This document shows, piece by piece, positions 34,206 through 42,656 of a DNA stretch of 64,000 bases (position 1 is its first letter; the number at the start of each line of letters is the position of its first letter). The position numbers and the translations under genes are program-made. The stretch is from Neobacillus niacini NBRC 15566 (GTDB taxonomy: Bacteria; Bacillota; Bacilli; Bacillales; Cytobacillaceae). The notes beneath the pieces were generated by a model. The model was not told the DNA's origin. It searched no databases and saw only the letters and a list, made by a program, of their open reading frames with translations. The stretch lies in the NCBI RefSeq assembly GCF_001591505.1, contig NZ_BCVA01000020.1, positions 1 to 64,000 of the forward strand, given 5' to 3'.

Positions 34206-35438
34206 ATGAGGAAGGGTGGTTTACCCCCACAAAATTTGCCTTCGTCACATCGATCAACGGCAGCGATTCATCCAGAAAATCTTTCATCAGGAATTGTTTC
34301 GGGGTTACTTGCAATCACTGGGCCGCCCGTTATTATATTAGAAGCAGCAGCAAATGGGAATTTTACAGATGCTCAAACTATTTTCTGGATGTTTTCTGTT
34401 TATTTTTTTGGAGGGCTTTTTAGTGTTATCCTGCCATTATATTATCGGATTCCCATTGTTGGTGCCCACTCCATTACTGGAGTTGCCTTCTTAGCAACGA
34501 TAACTTCACAGGTCCCTTACAATCAATTAATCGGCGGTTATATCATTTCAAGTCTATTAATTTTTCTTGTTGGCATTTTTGGGTTATTCTCAAAATTTAT
34601 GAAATATGTTCCAAAGGAAATTATTGCAGCGATGATGGCAGGGATCATTACAAGCTATGTTGTAAGATTAATCGTTTCTATACAACACCTTCCTCTAATT
34701 GGGGGAACCGCTTTACTTACATATTTTTTGTTTTCAAAGTGGAAATTACGTGTTCCTCCCGTCATAGCTGCCGTTTTCTCAGGATTTATTGTTCTGTTAC
34801 TAACATATAATTTTGATTCAGCAGCTGAAAGTACGATTGGTTTTGTCATCCCTCAATTACAACTGCCAGAGTTTAATCTCTTAACAGCTCTTACCGTCTC
34901 AGTGCCTCTTACCTTATTAATCTTGAGCAATGACGCAGCACCTGGAATCGGAGCATTGGAGCAAAACAATTATAAGCCTCCGATTAATAGAATCGTAACG
35001 TTAAGCGGGATTTTTTCTTTCTTTGCAAGTTTGTTCGGTGGCCAGTCTGCTAATGTTGCAGGAATGATGACAGCTATTTGCTCAGGAGAGGAAACCGGTA
35101 TGAGAGAAAAAAGATATATTGCCGCTGCGGTATCAGGAGTTTTAATCTTATTGTTTGGTATTTTTGCCTGGTGGACGGTGCCATTTATTAAATCATTACC
35201 AGGAGATTTTGTATCAATGCTGGCAGGATTTGCTCTATTTGGAGTATTGGGTTCCAGCCTAAAACAGAGTTTTTCGAAGTCAACCATGATGATGAGTGTA
35301 ACCTTTACCTTTGTTATTGCGATGTCAAATATAAGTGTATTTTTTATTAGTGCACCTGTATGGGCGTTAGCAGGTGGAGCTTTCATTGCAAACTTTATAG
35401 AAAAAAACAAAAAGGAAAAACAGCTCAAAAAGGGGTGA
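34206..35438 (+). CDS. BenE-family benzoate/H+ symporter
   Basis: The 410-aa permease has about twelve hydrophobic segments and resembles BenE, the proton-driven benzoate symporter family. Typical patches are SGIVSGLLAITGPP, GAHSITGVAFLATI and LSNDAAPGIGALEQNNYKPP. The ATG at 34206 has GGGAGGTG nearby. It supports the view that the island handles an aromatic or heteroaromatic carboxylate. The following MFS gene lies four bases away, so the two form an operon. Confidence 0.85.
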   Translation: MRKGGLPPQNLPSSHRSTAAIHPENLSSGIVSGLLAITGPPVIILEAAANGNFTDAQTIFWMFSVYFFGGLFSVILPLYYRIPIVGAHSITGVAFLATITSQVPYNQLIGGYIISSLLIFLVGIFGLFSKFMKYVPKEIIAAMMAGIITSYVVRLIVSIQHLPLIGGTALLTYFLFSKWKLRVPPVIAAVFSGFIVLLLTYNFDSAAESTIGFVIPQLQLPEFNLLTALTVSVPLTLLILSNDAAPGIGALEQNNYKPPINRIVTLSGIFSFFASLFGGQSANVAGMMTAICSGEETGMREKRYIAAAVSGVLILLFGIFAWWTVPFIKSLPGDFVSMLAGFALFGVLGSSLKQSFSKSTMMMSVTFTFVIAMSNISVFFISAPVWALAGGAFIANFIEKNKKEKQLKKG

Positions 35439-35442
35439 AGTT

Positions 35443-36684
35443 ATGGGAAAGACTGCTATTACAGCGGTAGAGAGTAAACCGAAATTTTATTATGGATATT
35501 TCATCGTTGCTTTATCTTTTATTGCTATGTTTGCTACTTTAGGAATCCGCGGTACATTTGGAACATATGTAACCCCTTGGGAAGAAACATTTTCTGTTAA
35601 TCGTTTATGGATAAGTGTGGTTTCCTTTACGAGTCTATTTGTATACGGGATCAGTATTGCCATCGCTGGACGACTTGCTGATAAAATTGGTCCGCGGAAA
35701 GTATTAACGTATAGCATGGCATTAATGAGTTGCTGCTTATTAGGGTCTTATTTTGCGACAAACATCTGGCATATCGTTATTCTATATGGATTAATTGGTT
35801 CTGTTGGATTTGGGTTTGCATCAAATATTACTGTATCTGTTGCAATTGTTCGTTGGTTTAAGGAAAAAAAGGGGCTAATGATTAGTATTGTGGTTCTTGG
35901 AATGGCAGCAGGACCTATGGTTTATACCCCACTTAATATCCTTCTGATTGAGAAGATGGGATGGAAATGGCTGTTTGTGATGTATGGCGGGATATACGCC
36001 ATACTACTCATCCCATTGTTTTTCCTCTTTTTCCGAGACCAGCCTGGGCATAATTCTGTTATTGAAAAAAATAAAACAATCCAAAATGAAAATATAAAAG
36101 GTAAATCTATTTTCTCTATATTTCGTTATCCAATTACTTGGGTGATTTGCATTACCTATTTTGTATGTGGCTTTACTGATGTTGGCCTAGTTTATACACA
36201 TATGGTTCCATTAGGGGAAGGGAGGGGTTATTCACGAATCCTAGTAGGTAATGCGATGATGGTTTATGGAATTGCTAATATAGTCGGAACCATTATTGTA
36301 GGGTATATAACCGATAAATTTAATAATAAAACATTACTTTGTATTTTGTTTTCAATAAGGGTAATTGCGTTACTGCTGCTGCTTTTTATCAATCATCCCC
36401 TCGTCTTATTTTCATTTGCACTTTTATATGGTTTTACCGATATAGCAACGATTGCTCCTTTTACAATGCTTTGTTCCAAACTATTTGGAATCAATCGAAT
36501 GGGTTCTGCTTTTGGGATGGTAAGCTTTTTTCATCAATTTGGAGCTGCATTCGGTTCGTTAATTCCAGGATTATTGTTTAGCCTTTCATTAGACTATATA
36601 TCAACACTGTGGCTTTGTATTATACTGCTATTTGCTAGTGCTATTATTATACGGAATATTCAGACAATGCGGATACTAGATTAA
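35443..36684 (+). CDS. MFS transporter (monocarboxylate/OxlT-like)
   Basis: The 413-aa protein has twelve predicted membrane segments and the MFS loop motif GRLADKIGPRKV between helices 2 and 3. It looks closest to the oxalate/monocarboxylate porter group of MFS, as judged by the N-terminal YYGYFIVALSFIAMF stretch and overall layout. It starts four bases after the BenE-like gene. It may take up or release a carboxylate of the pathway. The exact substrate is open. Confidence 0.82.
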   Translation: MGKTAITAVESKPKFYYGYFIVALSFIAMFATLGIRGTFGTYVTPWEETFSVNRLWISVVSFTSLFVYGISIAIAGRLADKIGPRKVLTYSMALMSCCLLGSYFATNIWHIVILYGLIGSVGFGFASNITVSVAIVRWFKEKKGLMISIVVLGMAAGPMVYTPLNILLIEKMGWKWLFVMYGGIYAILLIPLFFLFFRDQPGHNSVIEKNKTIQNENIKGKSIFSIFRYPITWVICITYFVCGFTDVGLVYTHMVPLGEGRGYSRILVGNAMMVYGIANIVGTIIVGYITDKFNNKTLLCILFSIRVIALLLLLFINHPLVLFSFALLYGFTDIATIAPFTMLCSKLFGINRMGSAFGMVSFFHQFGAAFGSLIPGLLFSLSLDYISTLWLCIILLFASAIIIRNIQTMRILD

Positions 36685-36796
36685 ACAAACCATCTAAGGA
36701 AATATGAATCCTAATTAATTGACAGATTATTGATAATATTCCCAAAAGAATATATCATTACAATAACGCAATCCTTATTAGGGGAGGAACTCGTTT

Positions 36797-37849
36797 ATGT
36801 CACAATTAAAAGAATTTCGTACAATAATGAATTCGATTAAAGCTGTATGGGAAAAGAATAAAAATGCTGCGATTGTTATGTTGATTGGTGTTAATGGCTC
36901 AGCATACAGAATGCCAGGTACTAAGATGATGATGGCAGAAGATGCTGAAATAGTGGGAACAATCAGCGGCGGGTGCTTAGAAGGTGATATTTATGGTTAT
37001 GCAGAAAAAGCTCTTCAAAAAGGGACACCAGCGACCTTAAACTATGACCTAAGTGATAACGAGATCTGGGGTTTGGGAATTGGCTGTAAAGGTTCATTAG
37101 AAATTCTCATCCTTCCTATAAAAAGAGAGGACCCATTTTGGAAATCGACTGACGAATTGTTAAACGAAGAAGAGGAATTTTCCTTAATTATTGAAATACA
37201 AACAGGAGTTAAAGCAATTGTTACAAAATATGGAGATGTCATTGGTGACAGCGAATACCTTCCTTCTGTCGTGTACGAAGGTGCAAGAAAGAGCATTAAA
37301 TCACAAAAACGAGCGGAAATTATTAAATGGGAAGGGCGTACATTCGTGGTTGATGCAATACGCCCAAGCCAAAAATTAATCGTAGCAGGCGCTGGAAAGG
37401 ATGCAATACCAGTCGTTGAATTTGCTGCAAAAGCAGGGTTTTCGGTAACTGTTCTAGATCCGCGCAGTGAATTTAATAAAGAACGGTATTTCCCTGCTGC
37501 ACATCATCTAGTTGAACTGCCGGAAAATATAAACCCAGAAAACGTAAAAAATGCATGGTGGGTTATTATGAATCATTTGCAGAGTCGTGATGAAGAGGCC
37601 CTCAATCTAGCTCTAAAAAGTAACCCTAAATACATTGGTGTTTTAGGGCCTGTATCCCGAACACATGAAATGCTAGTGAATATAGGAGCGGATTTAACCA
37701 TTGGAGAAGACATTTTTTCACCTGTTGGTCTGGATATAGGTGCAGAAACGATGGAGGAAGTGGCAATAAGTATTGTTTCTGAAATGATGGCGGTCCGATC
37801 CAATCGTGGAGGGAAATCACTAAAAGGGAAATTGAAGATTCATGCCTAG
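36797..37849 (+). CDS. XdhC/CoxI family molybdenum hydroxylase maturation protein
   Basis: The 350-aa protein has an N-terminal XdhC/CoxI domain (NGSAYRMPGTKMMM, GTISGGCLEGDI) and a C-terminal Rossmann domain (LIVAGAGKDAIPVVEFA, DPRSEF). XdhC binds the molybdenum cofactor and inserts its sulfurated form into xanthine-oxidase-family enzymes. It is probably the dedicated chaperone for the three-subunit hydroxylase encoded 7 kb upstream. The start follows AGGGGAGGA. It overlaps the next gene by eight bases. Confidence 0.9.
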   Translation: MSQLKEFRTIMNSIKAVWEKNKNAAIVMLIGVNGSAYRMPGTKMMMAEDAEIVGTISGGCLEGDIYGYAEKALQKGTPATLNYDLSDNEIWGLGIGCKGSLEILILPIKREDPFWKSTDELLNEEEEFSLIIEIQTGVKAIVTKYGDVIGDSEYLPSVVYEGARKSIKSQKRAEIIKWEGRTFVVDAIRPSQKLIVAGAGKDAIPVVEFAAKAGFSVTVLDPRSEFNKERYFPAAHHLVELPENINPENVKNAWWVIMNHLQSRDEEALNLALKSNPKYIGVLGPVSRTHEMLVNIGADLTIGEDIFSPVGLDIGAETMEEVAISIVSEMMAVRSNRGGKSLKGKLKIHA

Positions 37850-38453
37850 GATAGGAGCCATCATTCTTGCTGCTGGATTGTCTAAACGAATGGGGCATCC
37901 TAAACTTTTACTGCCCCTAAACGGAAAACCACTTTTTCGATATCCGCTTGAACAAGCCATTAGAAACCACCTGCAGCCAATTTGTTTAATAGCCGGTCAA
38001 CATTTGCAGGCGTTTCAAACTGCATCCTCGGATTTAGTTGGTGTGGAATATATTTATAATAGGGGCTATGAACAAGGAATGTCCTCGTCATTAAAAATAG
38101 GAATTGAAAACATCAAGGATTGTACAGATGCTGCCTTTATTTTTTTAGCAGATCAGCCTTTTGTTCCTGATTTGGTCGTCCAATCAATGATTGAAGAATT
38201 TGGTAAAGATACACGTATTGTCCGACCACAATATCAGGGCAATTTCGGTCACCCCATATTGATTGATAAAAGTTTATATGATGAATTTCTAAAATTAGAG
38301 GGTGATCAAGGTGGTAAAGCAATAATAAATAATTATAAAAGCGAAACAAAAATCCTTACATTTGATCATCCATTTTGGGGAATGGATATTGATACACCTG
38401 AAGAATATCGGATAGGGGAACAAAGAATGACTGCTAACATTCCTAATTTATAA
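37842..38453 (+). CDS. mocA: Molybdenum cofactor cytidylyltransferase-like NTP transferase
   Basis: The 203-aa protein is a MobA-like nucleotidyltransferase with the N-terminal GAIILAAGLSKRMGHPKLLL motif and a FLADQPFV metal-binding segment near residue 100. MocA adds CMP to molybdopterin to give the cytosine dinucleotide used by xanthine-oxidase-family enzymes such as CoxLMS types. It overlaps the XdhC gene by eight bases, and the pair forms a cofactor-maturation unit. MobA (GMP transfer) is less likely given the partner. Confidence 0.88.
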   Translation: MPRIGAIILAAGLSKRMGHPKLLLPLNGKPLFRYPLEQAIRNHLQPICLIAGQHLQAFQTASSDLVGVEYIYNRGYEQGMSSSLKIGIENIKDCTDAAFIFLADQPFVPDLVVQSMIEEFGKDTRIVRPQYQGNFGHPILIDKSLYDEFLKLEGDQGGKAIINNYKSETKILTFDHPFWGMDIDTPEEYRIGEQRMTANIPNL

Positions 38454-38467
38454 AGGTAAATTCGTGG

Positions 38468-38505
38468 AACGACCCAAGTGTAAACCTCTACTTGGGTCGT
38501 GTTCT
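38468..38505 (+). terminator. Hairpin after the xdhC-mocA pair
   Basis: CGACCCAAGT (38470-38479) pairs perfectly with ACTTGGGTCG (38490-38499). The T content behind it is modest (TGTTCTT), so it is a probable but imperfect terminator. Confidence 0.6.
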
Positions 38506-38557
38506 TAATGTATATCAACGATTTGTTTTTTTAAATAGGATTTCACCTCAGTTTTAT

Positions 38558-38576
38558 GTTACATTTGATATGTAAC
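38558..38576. promoter_or_regulatory. Operator-like dyad upstream of aspA
   Basis: GTTACAT-TTGAT-ATGTAAC has perfect 7-bp arms and lies 30 bases before the aspartase start. It is unlike the TetR dyads of the island, so another regulator is likely. Confidence 0.55.
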
Positions 38577-38606
38577 TGATAGTTTACAAGAAAAGGATGA
38601 ATTGGG

Positions 38607-40031
38607 ATGTCAACAAACAAGATTAGAATCGAGAAGGATTTCCTAGGAGAAAAAGAAATACCGTTTGATGTGTACTATGGGATTCAAACCATTCGGGCAA
38701 TAGAGAATTTTCCTATTACGGGATACCGCATTGATGGGTCTCTAATTAAAGCGCTTGCAATGGTAAAAAAAGCAGCGGCCATCGCGAATATGAACACAAC
38801 ACGGTTGTACAAAGATCTTGCAAATGTCATCATTAAAGCGGCCGATGAAATTATTGCAGGAAAGTGGGACGACCAATTTATCGTGGATCCAATCCAAGGT
38901 GGTGCGGGTACTTCGATGAACATGAATATGAATGAAGTCATTGCCAACCGTGGACTTGAATTACTTGGTCACGCAAAAGGTGATTACTTCCATTTAAGTC
39001 CAAACACACACGTAAATATGTCACAATCTACTAATGATGTATTTCCAACAGCTATACATATTTCTACTTTAACGTTATTAGAGAAACTTCTCGTCACCAT
39101 GGATGATATGAGAAATGTTTTTAAACAAAAGGCTGTCCAGTTTGAGAAGGTTATTAAAATGGGGCGTACGCACCTTCAAGACGCTGTTCCTATTCGTCTT
39201 GGACAAGAGTTTGAAGCCTACTCAAGGGTGCTTACGCGTGATATTAACCGGATTAAGCATACACGAGAACATTTATTGGAAGTGAATATGGGAGCAACTG
39301 CAGTAGGAACTGGATTAAATGCTGATCCAAAATATATTAAAGATGTAGTTAAACAGCTCGCCGAAATTAGCGGTTTCCCACTTGTAAATGCGGAGCATCT
39401 CGTGGACGCGACACAAAATACGGATGCCTATACCGAGGTTTCAGCAGCACTAAAAGTTTGTATGATGAATATGTCGAAAATCGCCAATGACCTACGATTA
39501 ATGGCTTCAGGTCCACGCGCGGGGCTTGGAGAAATTCGTCTGCCTGCACGGCAGCCAGGTTCGTCCATTATGCCAGGTAAGGTAAACCCCGTTATGCCTG
39601 AGCTAATTAATCAAATTGCTTTCCAAGTCATTGGGAATGATCACACCATTTGTCTTGCCTCCGAGGCTGGTCAATTAGAATTAAATGTTATGGAACCTGT
39701 ATTAGTCTTCAATCTGCTTCAATCCATTAGTATTATGAACAATGGATTCCGTGTCTTTACAGATCATTGCTTAGCTGGTATTGAAGCAAATGAAGAGCGC
39801 TTAAAAGATTATGTAGACAAGAGTGTGGGGATTATTACGGCAGTCAATCCGCATCTTGGTTATGAAGTGGCAGCACGAATTGCTCGGGAAGCTGTCATTA
39901 CGGGGAAATCTGTCCGTGAATTATGTTTACAATATGATGTTTTAACAGAAGAAGAATTGGATATTATTTTGAATGTCTATGAAATGACTAAACCAGGAAT
40001 TGCTGGAGAAGAACTACTGGATAGGGATTAA
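38607..40031 (+). CDS. aspA: Aspartate ammonia-lyase
   Basis: The 474-aa enzyme of the fumarase/aspartase superfamily converts L-aspartate to fumarate and ammonia. The signature GSSIMPGKVNPVMPE and the TSMNMNMNEVIANR region identify it, and SQSTNDVFPTA is also present. Length fits AspA. It starts after AAAAGGATG. It stands at the end of the catabolic island and shares fumarate with maleate isomerase, and ammonia with the amidohydrolase, but it may be an independent housekeeping gene. Confidence 0.93.
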   Translation: MSTNKIRIEKDFLGEKEIPFDVYYGIQTIRAIENFPITGYRIDGSLIKALAMVKKAAAIANMNTTRLYKDLANVIIKAADEIIAGKWDDQFIVDPIQGGAGTSMNMNMNEVIANRGLELLGHAKGDYFHLSPNTHVNMSQSTNDVFPTAIHISTLTLLEKLLVTMDDMRNVFKQKAVQFEKVIKMGRTHLQDAVPIRLGQEFEAYSRVLTRDINRIKHTREHLLEVNMGATAVGTGLNADPKYIKDVVKQLAEISGFPLVNAEHLVDATQNTDAYTEVSAALKVCMMNMSKIANDLRLMASGPRAGLGEIRLPARQPGSSIMPGKVNPVMPELINQIAFQVIGNDHTICLASEAGQLELNVMEPVLVFNLLQSISIMNNGFRVFTDHCLAGIEANEERLKDYVDKSVGIITAVNPHLGYEVAARIAREAVITGKSVRELCLQYDVLTEEELDIILNVYEMTKPGIAGEELLDRD

Positions 40032-40051
40032 TTGTAAGTTAAAATAAACAG

Positions 40052-40085
40052 ATACCCGCACAGTGATTTTCACCGTGCGGGTATT
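40052..40085. terminator. Bidirectional terminator between aspA and the minus-strand gene
   Basis: ATACCCGCACAGTG pairs with CACCGTGCGGGTAT with a single mismatch over a 5-base loop. It lies between convergent genes. Confidence 0.8.
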
Positions 40086-40089
40086 ATTG

Positions 40090-40443
40090 TTATTTCTCAT
40101 TCTTCTTCTTATCGTCTTGTTTGTCACTCTTTTTATCACTTAACCCTCTATATATTTGCGTATACATACTGCCTTCTTTGATGTTTTCTAGAAAAAAAGG
40201 ACCTATTAGCTCTAAGTATTCTTCATCATCAAAAAGCCTTTTATTTTCTAATTCCATTTCTCCCAATCCATCGTAGGTAGATAGTAGTGCGTAGGTGTGA
40301 TCTTCACCAGATATCGGTGTGAGTATTTCAACATGATGGTTATAATTATCATTTCTGAACTTTTTTATCTCTCTTAAATTGTCGATTGCCTCTTTAAACT
40401 TTTCTTGTTTGATAATAAACGTCTGGTATACAAAAACAGACAT
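40090..40443 (-). CDS. Small hypothetical protein, possible dimeric alpha-beta barrel
   Basis: The 117-aa protein begins MSVFVYQTFIIKQEKF. The pattern of strand-helix-strand with EFK-like helix and a hydrophobic STYDGLGEMEL segment recalls the ABM/NIPSNAP dimeric alpha-beta barrel fold. The C-terminal tail is highly charged (KSDKQDDKKK). I chose the ATG at 40443 because GGGGGTG lies six bases upstream; the frame extends 30 bases further. It is convergent with aspA. Its function is unknown. Confidence 0.6.
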   Translation of the reverse strand: MSVFVYQTFIIKQEKFKEAIDNLREIKKFRNDNYNHHVEILTPISGEDHTYALLSTYDGLGEMELENKRLFDDEEYLELIGPFFLENIKEGSMYTQIYRGLSDKKSDKQDDKKKNEK

Positions 40444-40524
40444 TAAAGCACCCCCAGAGAAAGATACAAGCATACTATCTTTATAAATCTCCAGAAAGTC
40501 CTTTTTTATTCGAGATAAGAAAAG

Positions 40525-41538
40525 TTACAATAAAGTAATGTTCGCTTTTGAGCAATCCTCAATGATTTGATCATTCCATACTGAAACTTGAACCTCGCCT
40601 ATATGAACTTTTTTTAGAAAAAACATACATATTCTTGACTGTCCAATTCCTCCGCCAATGGTATAGGGAAGTTCACGGTTGAGAACAGCTTGATGATATT
40701 CTAATGACATTCTGTCTTCAGTGTTAGTAATCTTTAATTGTTTTTTCAGCGCCTCTTCATCAACACGAATACCCATTGAAGAAACTTCGATTGCTTGCTC
40801 TAAAGTAGGATACCAGAAAATAATATCACCGTTTAATGACCAATCATCATAATCTGGAGAACGGCCATCGTGTTTTTCTCCTGACATTAACTGACCGCCT
40901 ATTTGCATGATAAACACGGCACCATACTCTTTAGCAATCATGTCTTCTCGTTCTTTGGATGTTAGCGCCGGGTACATGTTTTCAAGTTCCTGTGTGGTAA
41001 TAAAATGAATGTCTTCAGGCAGGACAGGCGTTAGTACAGGATAAAGTTCGTTTAAATGTTTTTCTGTATTTTTAAAGACTTGGTAGATCTTTTGAACTTC
41101 CGATTTTAACGTCTCGATGCTGCGTTGTTCTTTGGATATAATTTTTTCCCAATCCCATTGATCAACATAAATGGAATGCAAGTGATCTAAAACTTCATCT
41201 CTTCTTATGGCATTCATATCTGTATAAAGGCCAGCACCTAAGTCAAATCCATATCTTGCTAAAGCCATTCTTTTCCACTTAGCTAATGATTGAACGATTT
41301 CAATATTGGTATTCTTAATATCTATCGCCTCAAAGGATACCATTCTTTCCACACCATTTAAGTCATCATTTAAACCTTTTCCAGACTTCAGAAGAATAGG
41401 GGCTGATACTCGTGTTAAATTTAGCGCATTTGCTAAGGTGCTTTCAAAGAAATCTTTCGTTTGTTTAATTGCAATTTCGGTTTGCAATAGATTTAATATT
41501 GAAGAGTAAGCATTTTGTGTAGATAATGAATTTGACAT
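40525..41538 (-). CDS. asnA: Aspartate-ammonia ligase (asparagine synthetase A)
   Basis: The 337-aa enzyme makes asparagine from aspartate, ammonia and ATP. Its fold resembles class II aminoacyl-tRNA synthetases. Typical stretches are RVSAPILLKSGKGLNDDL, GLYTDMNAIRRDE and the C-terminal GGGIGQSRICMFFL motif. CGGAGG precedes the ATG. It is separate from the island and transcribed the other way. A palindrome upstream may control it. Confidence 0.95.
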   Translation of the reverse strand: MSNSLSTQNAYSSILNLLQTEIAIKQTKDFFESTLANALNLTRVSAPILLKSGKGLNDDLNGVERMVSFEAIDIKNTNIEIVQSLAKWKRMALARYGFDLGAGLYTDMNAIRRDEVLDHLHSIYVDQWDWEKIISKEQRSIETLKSEVQKIYQVFKNTEKHLNELYPVLTPVLPEDIHFITTQELENMYPALTSKEREDMIAKEYGAVFIMQIGGQLMSGEKHDGRSPDYDDWSLNGDIIFWYPTLEQAIEVSSMGIRVDEEALKKQLKITNTEDRMSLEYHQAVLNRELPYTIGGGIGQSRICMFFLKKVHIGEVQVSVWNDQIIEDCSKANITLL

Positions 41539-41573
41539 AAAATTAAAACCTCCGGTGAAAAACTTTAATAATG

Positions 41574-41601
41574 AACGTTGAGTATTTATACATTCAATGT
41601 T
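41574..41601. promoter_or_regulatory. Operator-like palindrome upstream of asnA
   Basis: AACGTTGA and TCAATGTT, 12 bases apart with A/T-rich centre, form a 28-bp near-perfect palindrome 36 bases before the asnA start. The half-site TTGA..TCAA resembles ARG-box-like operators, but I cannot name the regulator. Confidence 0.45.
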
Positions 41602-41660
41602 TTACGAAACGAATATTCTGAAATTATAGCAAAGTTAGGTTTGTCTTACCACTGGTTTAG

Positions 41661-41704
41661 AAAAAAAAATCTCTCCACCGTTTAACTTGGTGAAGAGATT
41701 TTTT
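41661..41704. terminator. Terminator of the small CxxC protein gene
   Basis: AAAAAAATCTCT pairs with AGAGATTTTTT with a CACC/GGTG inner stem. On the minus strand it follows the 41707-41913 gene at once. Confidence 0.82.
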
Positions 41705-41706
41705 CA

Positions 41707-41913
41707 TTATCTTAATTGATCCCAATCTGAGTAAGCTCCACTGCCTTGACAGCCTGGGCACTCTACTGAGTTATAATAAGCAAATTCATTATATGGATAA
41801 ACAGTAAAGCCTCTCCCATAACAATCAGGACATTTGTCCTGATTCTTCATATGTGAAACATGATTTTGATATCTTGTTTCCCGCCATTGGTTAAAGGAGT
41901 TAATTAGACCCAT
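41707..41913 (-). CDS. Small protein with two DnaJ-type CxxCxGxG motifs
   Basis: The 68-aa protein has CPDCYGRG near residue 28 and CPGCQGSG near residue 51, the zinc-binding repeats known from DnaJ. Two repeats can bind a single zinc ion. The start at ATG 41913 has AGGTG just upstream. It is a single-gene unit. Similar short proteins are widespread in Bacillus, but their function is unknown. A chaperone adaptor role is conceivable. Confidence 0.7.
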   Translation of the reverse strand: MGLINSFNQWRETRYQNHVSHMKNQDKCPDCYGRGFTVYPYNEFAYYNSVECPGCQGSGAYSDWDQLR

Positions 41914-42032
41914 GTTTTTCACCTCGCTGTTTTTAGTTAGTATGATGAAAAAATGGAATATTTATGCAAGATGTGAATCGGTATGTTTTTTATCATCATT
42001 CAAAAACTATAGGTAAGAGGTGATAAGATAAA

Positions 42033-42200
42033 ATGAGTGATTGGAATGAACAAGCTGCGCCTAATAATAATATCCCCGCAAGAGTTGTAAGACCTTTTGA
42101 GCACCGTGACCAAAGTGTCAACCATGAGTTCTCAGAAGAGCTTTCTGATGGCGGAGAACGTAACGAATTTATCCAAAAACAGACAAAGATAAAGAAATAG
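42033..42200 (+). CDS. Small hypothetical protein (55 aa)
   Basis: An ATG at 42033 follows AAGAGGTGA and the frame runs 55 codons to TAG. The product begins MSDWNEQAAPNNNIPARVV, is rich in polar residues and lacks membrane segments. The strong ribosome binding site and lack of stop codons argue that it is real. Its function is unknown; it may be a small spore or stress protein. Confidence 0.5.
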   Translation: MSDWNEQAAPNNNIPARVVRPFEHRDQSVNHEFSEELSDGGERNEFIQKQTKIKK

Positions 42201-42280
42201 TAATGAGTGGTGGCGATGATAGGAATTAATCGTCACTTTTTTATTTTACAAATTTATTTAGTTAGTGTAGAATTTCTATG

Positions 42281-42299
42281 TACCTAATAATTCTAGGTA
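42281..42299. promoter_or_regulatory. Operator-like dyad before padR
   Basis: TACCTA-ATAATTC-TAGGTA lies ten bases before the padR start codon and overlaps its ribosome binding site, as expected for autorepression. Confidence 0.5.
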
Positions 42300-42308
42300 G
42301 GTGAGAAA

Positions 42309-42656
42309 ATGTTTAATCGTGAATTGGTAAAGGGAAGTACATCCTTAATTTTGCTCCAATTGCTAATTGAAAGGGATATGTATGGTTATGAATTGGTTAA
42401 AGAATTAGAACAGCGAAGTGATAATGGCTTAAGCGTTAAAGAAGGTACATTATATCCGGCATTACACAAGCTTGAAAAACAAGAGTACATAGCATGTTAT
42501 TGGCAGGAGCAGGAGAAGGGGCCTGCACGTAAATATTACAAGATTACGAATGCAGGAAGAGAAGTCTTAAATGAAAAAACCCGTGAATGGCAGGCTTTTG
42601 TAAAGGTGATGAACAAGGTAATAGGGAGACCAAAACATGGAACGGCCGAAGAATAA
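42309..42656 (+). CDS. PadR family transcriptional regulator
   Basis: The 115-aa regulator has the winged-helix PadR domain ([17 protein letters not shown] and [19 protein letters not shown]). It is a small PadR without a long C-terminal domain. It overlaps the following membrane-protein gene by 20 bases. PadR proteins usually repress neighbouring membrane genes; two dyads in this operon are candidate sites. The start follows TAGGTGAG. Confidence 0.9.
   Translation: MFNRELVKGSTSLILLQLLIERDMYGYELVKELEQRSDNGLSVKEGTLYPALHKLEKQEYIACYWQEQEKGPARKYYKITNAGREVLNEKTREWQAFVKVMNKVIGRPKHGTAEE

Noticed and set aside
24868..38453. Purine (xanthine) catabolism island
   Set aside because: XdhC, MocA and a xanthine-oxidase-type enzyme are present, but there is no uricase, allantoinase or allantoate gene, and maleamate and maleate enzymes point to another route.
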